This document shows positions 44,068-53,966 of a DNA stretch of 64,000 nt, one piece after another. The position numbers were made by a program, and so were the translations under genes. Where the stretch lies: assembly GCA_039800165.1 (NCBI GenBank), contig JBDLRH010000027.1, positions 11,385 to 75,384 on the forward strand, in the 5' to 3' direction. Source of the DNA: JBDLRH01 sp039800165. GTDB lineage: Bacteria > Pseudomonadota > Gammaproteobacteria > Burkholderiales > Burkholderiaceae_C. The notes beneath the pieces were generated by a model. The model worked only from the letters and a program-made list of their open reading frames with translations. It ran no database searches and was not told where the DNA came from. Position 1 is the first letter of the stretch, and each line of letters begins with the position of its first letter.

Positions 44068-44097
44068 AAAAACAAAAGGCGCCGGGTTGCGGCGCCT
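44068..44097 (-). terminator. Minus-strand hairpin with T-rich tail between the GMC gene and the 43451 gene
   Basis: On the minus strand AGGCGCC (44097-44091) pairs with GGCGCCT (44083-44077), followed by TTTTGTTTTTG. It would end the GMC transcript or an RNA from the gap 44098-44265. It stands just before the next gene's ATG at 44044. Confidence 0.75.
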
Positions 44098-44265
44098 GTT
44101 TCAGGGCATCTCGTCGGATGCTTTACTTCATTGGAGGTGTTGTTGAAATTCTCCTCGGTCCCCGACCCTGCGTGCTGACACGCGTCGAGTGCAGAGACTG
44201 TAGGAGCCGCAAGCGCTGGCCGCATCGGGGTAAGCCCTTGCCCGCTGGTAACTTGCCGTTTCAAG

Positions 44266-45954
44266 TCAGCGCGCCGCGTCGGCGGCAATCCACTCGGCGG
44301 CCTTCTCGGCGATCATCAGGGTGGGCGAATTGGTGTTGCCGCTGGTGATGGTGGGCATGGCGCCGGCGTCCACCACCCGCAGGCCGGCGAACACGCCGCC
44401 GCGGCCGTCGCGCACCCGCAGCCGCGCATCCAGCACCGCCATCGGGTCGTCGTCGCGGCCCATCTTGGTGGTCCCCACCGGGTGGAAGATGGTGGTGGCA
44501 ATGTCGCCGGCCAGCCGCGCCAGCTCGTCATCGCTCTGGAACTGCACGCCGGGCTTCCACTCTTGCGGCTGGTACCTGGCCAGTGCCGGCTGCGCCACGA
44601 TGCGGCGCGTGACGCGCAGCGAATCGGCTGCCACCTTGCGGTCTTCCTCGGTGGACAGGTAGTTGGGCGCGATCGCCGGGGCATCCTCGAAGCGCGCACT
44701 CTTGACTTGCACCGTGCCGCGGCTGGTGGGGTTGAGGTTGCAGACGCTGGCGGTAAAGGCCGGGAACGGGTGCAGCGGTTCGCCGAAGGCGTCCAGGCTC
44801 AGGGGCTGCACGTGGTATTCGATGTTCGGATGGACCTGATCGGCCGAGCTGCGGGTGAAGGCACCCAGCTGCGATGGCGCCATGCTCATCGGCCCGCTGC
44901 GGCTGAGCAGGTACTCCAGCCCGATGCGCGCCTTGCCGATCCATGAGTTGGCCAGGGTGTTGAGCGTGGTGGCGCCCTGCACCTTGAACACCGCGCGGAT
45001 TTGCAGGTGGTCTTGCAGGTTGCCGCCCACGCCGGGCAGGTCCTGCACCAGCGGAATGCCCAGCGGCTGCAGCAGTGTGGCCGGGCCGATGCCCGAGAGC
45101 TGCAGGATCTGCGGCGAACCGATGCTGCCTGCCGACAGGATGACCTCGTGCGCGGCGCGCACCGTCACCCGCTCTTCGCCGGTCCAGACCTCGGCGCCGG
45201 TGCAGCGGCGCGTGCCGTCGGGCTGCGTTTCGATCAGAAGCCGGGCCACCTGGGCCGAAGTCCACAGCTCGAAGTTCGGGCGGCCGTAGCAGGTGGGGCG
45301 CAGGAAGGCCTTGGCGGTGTTCCAGCGCCAGCCGGCCTTCTGGTTCACCTCGAAGTAGCCCACGCCCTCGTTGGTGCCGCGGTTGAAGTCGTCGGTGGCC
45401 GGAATGCCGGCCTGCTGGGCGGCCTGCGCGAACGCATCGAGGATGTCCCAGCGCAGGCGCTGCTTCTCGATGCGCCACTCGCCAGTGCTGCCGGTGCTCT
45501 TGTTGCCGTGCAGGCGCTTGAACTCGTCGCTGGCCGCGCCGGGAGCGTCGAGCTTCCAGTGGTCTTCGTGGCGTGTGAAGTAGGGCAGGGCCTGATCCCA
45601 GCTCCAGGTGTCGTCGCCGGTCAGCCGCGCCCACTGGTCGTAGTCGCGCGCCTGGCCGCGCATGTAGATCATGCCGTTGATGCTGGAGCAGCCGCCCAGC
45701 GACTTGCCGCGCGGGTAGCGCAGCGCGCGGCCGTTCAAGCCGGCGTCGGGCTCGGTCTTGTAGAGCCAGTCGGTGCGCGGGTTGCCGATGCAGTACAGGT
45801 AGCCCACCGGAATGTGGATCCAGTGGTAGTCGTCCTTGCCGCCGGCTTCGATCAGCAGCACCCGCTTGGACGGGTCGGCGCTCAGGCGGTTGGCCAGCAG
45901 GCAGCCGGCGGTGCCGGCGCCGACGATGACGTAGTCGAACTGCGCTTCGCTCAT
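44266..45954 (-). CDS. GMC-family FAD oxidoreductase (choline/alcohol dehydrogenase type)
   Basis: 562 residues. FAD-binding DYVIVGAGTAGCLLANRLS, GMC signatures 1 and 2 (RYPRGKSLGGCSSINGMIYMRGQARDYDQWA and ILSAGSIGSPQILQLSGIGPA), and the catalytic His region FHPVGTTKMG with NTNSPTLMIAEKAAEWI. It resembles the broad choline-dehydrogenase-like alcohol dehydrogenases that act on aliphatic alcohols, fitting a role with the downstream mmsA/AtuA genes in alcohol or terpene oxidation. Start ATG 45952-45954. mmsA lies upstream on the same strand, 66 bases away. Confidence 0.9.
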   Translation of the reverse strand: MSEAQFDYVIVGAGTAGCLLANRLSADPSKRVLLIEAGGKDDYHWIHIPVGYLYCIGNPRTDWLYKTEPDAGLNGRALRYPRGKSLGGCSSINGMIYMRGQARDYDQWARLTGDDTWSWDQALPYFTRHEDHWKLDAPGAASDEFKRLHGNKSTGSTGEWRIEKQRLRWDILDAFAQAAQQAGIPATDDFNRGTNEGVGYFEVNQKAGWRWNTAKAFLRPTCYGRPNFELWTSAQVARLLIETQPDGTRRCTGAEVWTGEERVTVRAAHEVILSAGSIGSPQILQLSGIGPATLLQPLGIPLVQDLPGVGGNLQDHLQIRAVFKVQGATTLNTLANSWIGKARIGLEYLLSRSGPMSMAPSQLGAFTRSSADQVHPNIEYHVQPLSLDAFGEPLHPFPAFTASVCNLNPTSRGTVQVKSARFEDAPAIAPNYLSTEEDRKVAADSLRVTRRIVAQPALARYQPQEWKPGVQFQSDDELARLAGDIATTIFHPVGTTKMGRDDDPMAVLDARLRVRDGRGGVFAGLRVVDAGAMPTITSGNTNSPTLMIAEKAAEWIAADAAR

Positions 45955-46020
45955 CGGCGGGTCCTCTTGCTTGTCTGCAGTGGCCTGACGCTGCTGCCCT
46001 GGGCGGTGACGGGGCGGTGC

Positions 46021-47562
<1,542 letters not shown>

Positions 47563-47706
47563 GGCGGGCTCCTGAAGGGGCGCACGACCTGCGGTGCAAG
47601 GCTGCGCCAGTGGGGTTCTGGGGTGGGTTCGGGCGTCGCAGGGACGATCAGCCCCGGATTATCCGCGCCGACCGATCGCCGTGGGCGGGGTCGGTGGCCA
47701 GGGGGG

Positions 47707-49542
47707 TCACTGGAGTGACGGTGCCGGCAGCGCCCACGCGGCGGGCACCTGCACCGGCATCGTCAGCAGGATCTGCGCCATGCCCTTGCCCAGCGGATCG
47801 TTGCGCAGCGAGCTCATGCCGCCGCCATCGAGCGCCTGCTCGCAGACGAAGTTCATCGCGCCGATGCCCGGCAGCTCGTAGCGGCTGACCGGCCCGTGCA
47901 CCAGGTGCGCCAGCCAGTGGCTCACCCGCTCGGGCGTGAGCTGCGCGCGCAGCAGCGGCAGCCATTCGGCGCGGCGAGCGATCACGCCGATGTTGGAAAT
48001 GTCGCCCTTGTCGCCGCTGCGCGCCCAGGCCAGCGCGACGAGCGGGACCTCGCGCGTGGGGCCGCTGAAGAGGCCATCGCCCTCGGTGGCTGCGCGGGAT
48101 GGCGCCACTGCGGCGTTGCCTGTTGCTCCGTTGGCGGTATCGCACGGCACCGGCACTGCCGTTTCGTGGCCGTCCATGCGCACGCTCGGTTGCAGCCTGC
48201 TCTTGTCCATCAGGAAGGCGAACTGGCGGATGCAGGGCGAGGGGCTGGGCCGCCCGCCGGCGCCGGTGGTACCGGGTGACCAGCTGGTGCCGGCGGGGGC
48301 GATCTCGCGCGCAAACAGCTCCAGCGCCGCCTTGTTCGGATGCATCACCGCCACCTGCAGCACCACCTCGCGTGCGGTCAGCCCGCGCGCCTGCGGGCCG
48401 TAGTTGCCGCGCTCGCTGCCCAGCACCTCGACGTGCGTGCGGCTGAAGTCGGACAGGCCCGCCTGCGCGAACAGCACGCGACACCGCGCCAGGATCGCTT
48501 CGCCCGTGCGCTGCGCCTTGGCCACTGCATCGATGCCGACGATGGTGAGCTGCGCAGTGCAGCGAAAGCCGTCCATGTACGTTGCTGACACCTTGTAGCT
48601 GCCACCGGGGTGTTGGCCCCGCGCGCCTTCGACCCGCACCCGGTGCTCGCCGACGTCGCTGATGCGCACCTGGGTGAAGTCGCAACACACATCGGGCAGC
48701 CGGTAGGCCTGCGGGTCGCCGATCTCGTAGAGCATCTGCTCTGCCACCACCGCGCGGTTGACCAGCCCGCCGGTGCCTTCGGGCTTGGTGACGATGAAGT
48801 GGCCGTCGTCGTGGCATTCGATGACGGGGTAGCCGATGTGCGGCCAGTCGGGCACGTCGCGCCAGTCGGTGTGCAGGCCGCCGGTGGCCTGGCAGCCGCA
48901 TTCGATGATGTGGCCGGCCAGGCTGCCCTGCGCAAGCCGGTCGAAGTCATCCGCCGGCCAGCCGAACTCATGCATCAGCGCGCCGAGCGTGACCGCGCTG
49001 TCCACGCAGCGGCCGGTGATCACCACCTGCGCGCCGGCATCCAGCGCCTGGCGGATCGGCAGCGCACCCAGATAGGCATTGGCGGTCAGCAAGCGCGCGG
49101 GCAGGGGCGCGCCGCTTTGCAGCTCACGCACGCCTTCACTGCGCAGGGCCTCCGCCTGCGGCATCACGTCGTCGCCCAGCACCACCGCGATGCGGATGTC
49201 TACACCTTGCTCTGCCGCCACCGCGCGCAGCGCATCGGCGCAGGCCTGCGGGTTCACGCCCCCCGCGTTGCTGATCACGCGGATACCGCGTTCGGCAATC
49301 TCGCGCAGCAGCGGCTTCATCGCCACCTGCACGAAGTCGGTGGCGTAGCCCAGCTCCGGGTTCTTGCCGCGCGCGGCCGCCAGGATGGACATGGTGAGTT
49401 CGGCCAGGTAGTCGAACACCAGATAGTCGATCCGCCCGGAGCGAACCAGTTGCGGCGCACCCACGCTGCTGTCGCCCCAGAAACCTGAGGCGCCGCCGAT
49501 GCGCACCACGCGCCGTGCGCTGCCTTGCTGCGGGTCGCCCAT
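47707..49542 (-). CDS. AtuA-family protein (acyclic terpene utilization, DUF1446)
   Basis: 611 residues. N-terminal AtuA domain: VRIGGASGFWGDSSVGAPQLV, DYLVFDYLAELTMSILAAAR, VISNAGGVNPQACADAL, and VITGRCVDSAVTLGALMHEFGW. The C-terminal AtuA-like domain, joined by a linker with GATGNAAVAPSR, has LVALAWARSGDKGDISNIGVIAR and NDPLGKGMAQILLTMPVQVP. AtuA is needed for citronellol/geranyl-CoA degradation in Pseudomonas, but its chemistry is unknown. ATG 49540-49542 overlaps the enoyl-CoA hydratase stop by one base (TGATG), so the two are coupled. Confidence 0.9.
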   Translation of the reverse strand: MGDPQQGSARRVVRIGGASGFWGDSSVGAPQLVRSGRIDYLVFDYLAELTMSILAAARGKNPELGYATDFVQVAMKPLLREIAERGIRVISNAGGVNPQACADALRAVAAEQGVDIRIAVVLGDDVMPQAEALRSEGVRELQSGAPLPARLLTANAYLGALPIRQALDAGAQVVITGRCVDSAVTLGALMHEFGWPADDFDRLAQGSLAGHIIECGCQATGGLHTDWRDVPDWPHIGYPVIECHDDGHFIVTKPEGTGGLVNRAVVAEQMLYEIGDPQAYRLPDVCCDFTQVRISDVGEHRVRVEGARGQHPGGSYKVSATYMDGFRCTAQLTIVGIDAVAKAQRTGEAILARCRVLFAQAGLSDFSRTHVEVLGSERGNYGPQARGLTAREVVLQVAVMHPNKAALELFAREIAPAGTSWSPGTTGAGGRPSPSPCIRQFAFLMDKSRLQPSVRMDGHETAVPVPCDTANGATGNAAVAPSRAATEGDGLFSGPTREVPLVALAWARSGDKGDISNIGVIARRAEWLPLLRAQLTPERVSHWLAHLVHGPVSRYELPGIGAMNFVCEQALDGGGMSSLRNDPLGKGMAQILLTMPVQVPAAWALPAPSLQ

Positions 49543-50342
49543 CAACGGCCCGTCCAGTTCGGTGCGCGCTTGTCGCGAAAGGCGGCCTGGCCTTCCTTCG
49601 CGTCTTCGGTCAGCGCGAACAGCGCGATCTGGCTTTCAGTGAAAGCCATGCTCTGCTCGAAGTCCATGGTCTCCACGGCCTTCATCAGGTACAGGCCGCG
49701 GCGCACGGCCGAAGGCGACTTGTCGAGCAGCCGGCCCAGCAGCCAGGCGAGCTTGGCGTCAAGGTCGTCGCCCACATGGTTGACGAGACCGATGGCCAGC
49801 GCCTGCTCGGCGGTGATCGGCTCGCCGGTGATGCTCATCTCGACCAGCACGCGGCGCGGGATCAGGTGCTGCAGCACGCTCATCACCTGCGCCGGGAACA
49901 CGCCCACCTTCACCTCGGGCAGGCCGAACACCGCATGGCGTGCCGCCACCGCCAGGTCGCACATCGACAGCAGGCCCATGCCACCGGCCATGCAGGCACC
50001 GTTGACGCGTGCGATCAGCGGCACGTGACTGGCACGCGCGGTACGCAGCAGCTCGGCAAACAGCGCGCGCGGCTGCGACGGGTCCATCGCAAAGGCGCTG
50101 CCCGATTGCAGGTCGGCGCCGGCACAGAAGGCCTTGTCGCCGGCGCCGGTGATCACGATGGCGCGGATGCTGCGGTCGTCCTGTGCGCGCGCAATCGCAT
50201 CGCGCATGCCGTCGATGACCGCCGGGCTCATCGCATTGCGGCGCGGCTCGCGGCAGATGGTGAGCGTCAGCACCGCGTCGCGCAGGCTGACATCCAGTTC
50301 GCATGGCGTGCCGGTGCCGCCGGCCGACGATGGAGTATTCAT
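49542..50342 (-). CDS. Enoyl-CoA hydratase/isomerase, AtuE/LiuC-like context
   Basis: 266-residue crotonase-fold enzyme. Oxyanion-hole segments: ITGAGDKAFCAGADLQ and ARVNGACMAGGMGLLSMCDLAVAA; the second glutamate lies in FGLPEVKVGVFPAQVM (Glu after LP), as in active hydratases. It probably hydrates a branched enoyl-CoA in the AtuA-associated pathway. ATG 50340-50342 is used rather than the upstream Met because it has a better lead. It follows MaoC by 10 bases. Confidence 0.87.
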   Translation of the reverse strand: MNTPSSAGGTGTPCELDVSLRDAVLTLTICREPRRNAMSPAVIDGMRDAIARAQDDRSIRAIVITGAGDKAFCAGADLQSGSAFAMDPSQPRALFAELLRTARASHVPLIARVNGACMAGGMGLLSMCDLAVAARHAVFGLPEVKVGVFPAQVMSVLQHLIPRRVLVEMSITGEPITAEQALAIGLVNHVGDDLDAKLAWLLGRLLDKSPSAVRRGLYLMKAVETMDFEQSMAFTESQIALFALTEDAKEGQAAFRDKRAPNWTGR

Positions 50343-50352
50343 CTGAGGCCCT

Positions 50353-50844
50353 TCATGGCTTGCCTGCTGCTGCTGCCACCGGTGCACCGGGCTGGCGGCG
50401 GCGGAACATGCCGTAGCCTTCCATGTGCAGCACCTGCTCGCCCTTCTGGTTGAACATCTTCCAGACGGTGCGCACCAGGCCCACGTCGGGGCGGCTGTTC
50501 ATCGGCCGCGCTTCAAGGATGTGGTGTTCCAGCCGCAGCGTGTCGCCAGGGTGCACCGGCTTGAGCCACTTCACCGAATCGAGCCCGGGCGAGCCCAGGC
50601 TGGAGGAATAGCGCAGGAAGTTGTTGACCATCAGCCGCATCGCCAGCGAGCAGGTGTGCCAGCCGCTGGCGCTCAGGCGGCCAAACACCGAGTCGCGCGC
50701 GCCTTCTTCGCTCAGGTGAAACGGCTGCGGATCGAACTGCTCGGCAAACGAGATGATCTCCTCGGCGGTGATGGTGTGCTGGCCGAGCTCGCGCACCACG
50801 CCGGGCGTCATGTCTTCCCACCAGAACCGTGCGTCGGCGTGCAT
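50353..50844 (-). CDS. MaoC-type (hotdog) enoyl-CoA hydratase-like dehydratase
   Basis: 163 residues. Hydratase-2 motif visible as FAEQFDPQPFHLSEEGAR (catalytic Asp and His), then FGRLSASGWHTCSLAMRL. The fold is a single hotdog, typical of MaoC/R-specific enoyl-CoA hydratases that act on acyl-CoA or PHA precursors. Its ATG (50842-50844) overlaps the SDR stop by one base. It has no separate ribosome-binding site, so translation is coupled. Confidence 0.88.
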   Translation of the reverse strand: MHADARFWWEDMTPGVVRELGQHTITAEEIISFAEQFDPQPFHLSEEGARDSVFGRLSASGWHTCSLAMRLMVNNFLRYSSSLGSPGLDSVKWLKPVHPGDTLRLEHHILEARPMNSRPDVGLVRTVWKMFNQKGEQVLHMEGYGMFRRRQPGAPVAAAAGKP

Positions 50845-51602
50845 CAGCGGCCTCCGGTCACGTCCAGCAATGCCATGGTGGTGTAGCTGGCCTCGTCGGA
50901 CAGCATCCAGACGATGGCATTGGCGATCTCGTCGGCGCTACCGCCCCGCTGCATGGGCACCTGGTGCGCAAGGTCGCGTACGCGGTCGGGCTGCCCTCCG
51001 GAGGCGTGGATCTCGGTTTCGACAAGACCGGGGCGCACGGCGTTCACGCGGATGCCCTCCGTCGCCACCTCCTTCGCCAGACCGATGGTCATCACGTCGA
51101 TCGCGCCCTTGGATGCGGCGTAGTCCACATACTGTGCCGGCGAGCCCAGCCGCGCTGCGGCGCTGGACACGTTGACAATGACCCCGCCGCTGCCCCCGTG
51201 GCGCGTGCTCATGCGCCTGACCGCCTCGCGCGCGCACAGGAAGGCGCCGATCACGTTGATGTCGAACATGCGCCGCAGACGCTGCGCACTCATGCCGTCG
51301 ACGCGTTCTGCCACATCGACCACGCCAGCGTTGTTGACCAGCGCATCAAGCCGGCCGAGCTTGGCGTCGACCTTCTCGAACATCGCCATCACCTGCGCCT
51401 CGTCGGCCACGTCGGCCTGCACGGTGATGGCGCTGCCGCCGCCGGCGCGGATCTGGCGCACCACCTCGTCGGCGGCCAGCGAGTTCGATGTGTAGTTGAC
51501 CGCCACCCCGTAGCCGCGGCGTGCGGCCAGCAGGGCGGTGGCGGCGCCGATGCCGCGGCTGCCGCCGGTCACGAGCACCACTTTCTGGGGGGAAGCAGAC
51601 AC
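50844..51602 (-). CDS. Short-chain dehydrogenase/reductase
   Basis: 252-residue classical SDR. TGGSRGIG (cofactor loop), NNAG, and the catalytic YAASK are in place; the nearby NVSSAAARLGS supplies the Ser. The nucleotide loop ends in an N-Y-T, suggesting NADP rather than NAD. GTG 51600-51602 is chosen because AAGGAG lies seven bases before it; the earlier GTG (51624-51626) has none. First gene of the SDR-MaoC-ECH-AtuA operon. It could oxidise or reduce a 3-hydroxyacyl-CoA; AtuB/AtuG-like roles are a guess from context. Confidence 0.9.
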   Translation of the reverse strand: MSASPQKVVLVTGGSRGIGAATALLAARRGYGVAVNYTSNSLAADEVVRQIRAGGGSAITVQADVADEAQVMAMFEKVDAKLGRLDALVNNAGVVDVAERVDGMSAQRLRRMFDINVIGAFLCAREAVRRMSTRHGGSGGVIVNVSSAAARLGSPAQYVDYAASKGAIDVMTIGLAKEVATEGIRVNAVRPGLVETEIHASGGQPDRVRDLAHQVPMQRGGSADEIANAIVWMLSDEASYTTMALLDVTGGR

Positions 51603-51670
51603 CTGGCGTCTCCTTGACGTCGTCACGCGTTAAGCTAGCCGCAAATTACAGCACCAACGCGGAGAAGCGC

Positions 51671-52276
51671 GTGTCGCGCACGATCGATTACTACTTTGCC
51701 CCGCAAAGCCCCTGGACTTACCTCGGCCACGAGCGCTTTGTGGCGCTGGCACGCGCCACCGGCTGCACGGTACGGGTGCTGCCCGCCGACTACGGCGCCA
51801 TCTTCCCGGTCTCGGGCGGCCTGCCGCTGGGCAAGCGCGCGCCGCAGCGCCAGGCCTACCGGCTGGTGGAGCTGCGCCGCTTCAGCGAGGCGCTGGACCT
51901 GCCGATGAACCTGCAGCCGCGTTTTTTCCCGGTGGCGGGAGATGATGCGGCGCGGCTCATCATCGCAGTGGACCTGGCCGATGGCGCAGAGGCGGCGCTG
52001 TCGCTCAGCGGCGCGGTGTTTCGCGCCTGCTGGGTGCAAGAGCGCGACATCGCCAGCGCGCAGACGCTCAGCGAACTGCTCGCCGAATGTGCCTTGAGTG
52101 CCGATCGCCTGGCGCAGTCGCAGCAGCCGGCGGTGCTGCAGCGCTACGCCGCCTATACCCAGCAGGCGATCGACGCCGGCGTGTTCGGTGCGCCGAGCTA
52201 CGTGGTCGATGGCGAGATCTTCTGGGGCCAGGACCGGATCGATTTTCTGGAGCGCAAGCTCCGCAACACCCGCTGA
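51671..52276 (+). CDS. 2-hydroxychromene-2-carboxylate isomerase family (kappa-GST/DsbA fold)
   Basis: 201 residues. The N-terminal thioredoxin-like start DYYFAPQSPWTYLGHERF has the Ser-Pro pair of the HCCA-isomerase site, and GVFGAPSYVVDGEIFWGQDRIDFLERKL is the C-terminal DsbA-family box. HCCA isomerases use glutathione in naphthalene breakdown, and many relatives have other roles. GTG 51671 is preceded by GGAGAA; an upstream open frame lacks similarity. Divergent from the SDR operon (68 bases), so both share a regulatory gap. The dienelactone hydrolase follows 15 bases later. Confidence 0.87.
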   Translation: MSRTIDYYFAPQSPWTYLGHERFVALARATGCTVRVLPADYGAIFPVSGGLPLGKRAPQRQAYRLVELRRFSEALDLPMNLQPRFFPVAGDDAARLIIAVDLADGAEAALSLSGAVFRACWVQERDIASAQTLSELLAECALSADRLAQSQQPAVLQRYAAYTQQAIDAGVFGAPSYVVDGEIFWGQDRIDFLERKLRNTR

Positions 52277-52291
52277 CAAGGAGAGGACACG

Positions 52292-52975
52292 ATGGGAAGC
52301 TTTGTTGAACTGACTTCGGCCGATGGCGCCAAGGTGCCGGCGTATGTGGCGCAGCCGTCGGGCAAGCCCAAGGGCGGCGTTGTGGTGCTGCAGGAGATCT
52401 TTGGCGTCAACGCGCACATCCGCAACGTGGCCGACGGCTATGCCGCCGAGGGCTACCTGGCGGTGGCTCCGGCCACCTTCCACCGCGTGAAGGCGGGTGT
52501 GGAGCTCGGCTACACCCAGGAAGACATGACCGCGGGCTTTGGCCTCAAGACCGCGGTGGAGGGCCTGAGCGGCCAGGGCGTGATGCCCGACATCCAGGCC
52601 GCCATCGACCATGCGGCGCAGGCAGGCAAGGTGGGCATCGTCGGCTACTGCTGGGGCGGTCTGCTGACCTGGCGCTCGGCCTGCCTGCTCAAGGGCCTGA
52701 GTGCGGCCGCACCGTACTACGGCGGCGGCGTGACATCGCCCGAGGAGTCGGCGCGCAAGCCGGGCGTGCCGGTGCTGGCGCACTTTGGCGAGCGCGACCA
52801 CTGGATTCCGATGGACACGGTCGAGGCCTTCCGCCAGGCCCACCCCGAGGTCGAGGTGCATGTGTATGCCGCAGACCACGGCTTCAACTGCGACCAGCGC
52901 GGCTCGTGGGATGCGGCGGCGGCCAAGCTCGCGCGCGAGCGCACGTTGGCCTTCTTCGCCAGGCACCTGGCCTGA
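52292..52975 (+). CDS. Dienelactone hydrolase-family esterase
   Basis: 227 residues. Catalytic Cys in VGIVGYCWGGLLTW, Asp in FGERDHWIPMD, and His in YAADHGFNCD, the triad order of dienelactone hydrolases. The first strand-helix unit VVVLQEIFGVNAHIRNVADGYAAEGY is characteristic. It may open lactones in aromatic degradation or act as a general carboxylesterase. AAGGAGAGG provides the ribosome-binding site. Probably co-transcribed with the isomerase upstream. Confidence 0.9.
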   Translation: MGSFVELTSADGAKVPAYVAQPSGKPKGGVVVLQEIFGVNAHIRNVADGYAAEGYLAVAPATFHRVKAGVELGYTQEDMTAGFGLKTAVEGLSGQGVMPDIQAAIDHAAQAGKVGIVGYCWGGLLTWRSACLLKGLSAAAPYYGGGVTSPEESARKPGVPVLAHFGERDHWIPMDTVEAFRQAHPEVEVHVYAADHGFNCDQRGSWDAAAAKLARERTLAFFARHLA

Positions 52976-52997
52976 GCGCGCAGCGCGGGCGTTGGTG

Positions 52998-53966
52998 ATG
53001 GACGGCGTGCCGGCACGCGGGCACCTCAGGGCGCGCGGCACAGGGGCCCGCACCCGTATCCGCACCCGTATCCGTGCATGGATCTGCGCGCTGGCCTGCG
53101 CTGCAGCCGGCGCGGCAGCGTCGGTCGCGCATGCCGCGCCGCCCTACGATGGCCCGCTGTTCGACGCGCACCTGCACTACAACGATGAGGCCTTCGACGG
53201 CCGGCCGGCGGCGCATCCGGTCACGGATGTGATCGCGCGGATGAAGCGCAACGGCGTGCGCGCCATCATTGCCAACAGCCGCCCGAACGACGGCACCCAC
53301 GCGCTGGCCGATGCGCCGGCCGTGCGCGAGGCGGGCATCGCCGTGGTGCCTTTCGTGCGCATGTACCGCGACCGCACCGACTACAACCGCTGGTTCGGCG
53401 ACGACGGCGTGCGGCGCATGGTGCTGCAGCAGCTCGAGCGCGGCACCCGTTCCGGGCCGTTCCGCGGGCTCGGAGAGTTCCACCTGTACGACAGCGCCAA
53501 CGCCAACGGCGATGTGGCGCGCGACCTGATGGTGCTGGCCGAGACGCGGCAGCTGGTGGTGCTGGCGCATGTGGACGATGTGGCGATCGAGCTGCTGATG
53601 GCGCACACGCCCTCGCGTGGCCAGAAGGTGCGGCTGATCTGGGCCCACACCGGCATCGGCGGCACGCCGCCCGAGCGGGTCGAGGCGCTGATGACGCGCT
53701 ACCCCGGCCTGATGGGCGAGCTGTCGTACCGCCCGGGCCTGACCTGCGAGGGCGGGCTGCTGTGCCCCGAGTGGCGGCGGCTGATGCTGAAGTTCCCCGA
53801 CCGCTTCCTGATCGGCTCGGACACCTGGATCAACCAGCGCTGGCTGTACTACGACGAGCTGATGCAGGGTTACCGCAAGTGGCTCGGTGACCTGCCGCCC
53901 GATGTGGCGCGGCGCATCGGCTGGGCCAACGGCGCGCGGCTGTTCGGCCTGCAGGACGCACGCTAG
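52998..53966 (+). CDS. Secreted amidohydrolase-family (TIM-barrel) protein
   Basis: 322 residues. A long, very basic N-terminus with the repeat RTRIRTRIRAW precedes a hydrophobic stretch ending AAGAAASVAHAAP, a Sec- or Tat-like signal (a strict RR motif is not obvious). The barrel follows: FDAHLHYNDEAF (first metal ligands HLH), VVLAHVDDVAIELL, LIWAHTGIGG and LIGSDTWINQRW. It fits the metal-dependent hydrolases close to amidohydrolase_2. Substrate unknown. ATG 52998 (GTG 52995 is an alternative). Its TAG overlaps the stop of the convergent CorA gene (CTAG). Confidence 0.82.
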   Translation: MDGVPARGHLRARGTGARTRIRTRIRAWICALACAAAGAAASVAHAAPPYDGPLFDAHLHYNDEAFDGRPAAHPVTDVIARMKRNGVRAIIANSRPNDGTHALADAPAVREAGIAVVPFVRMYRDRTDYNRWFGDDGVRRMVLQQLERGTRSGPFRGLGEFHLYDSANANGDVARDLMVLAETRQLVVLAHVDDVAIELLMAHTPSRGQKVRLIWAHTGIGGTPPERVEALMTRYPGLMGELSYRPGLTCEGGLLCPEWRRLMLKFPDRFLIGSDTWINQRWLYYDELMQGYRKWLGDLPPDVARRIGWANGARLFGLQDAR

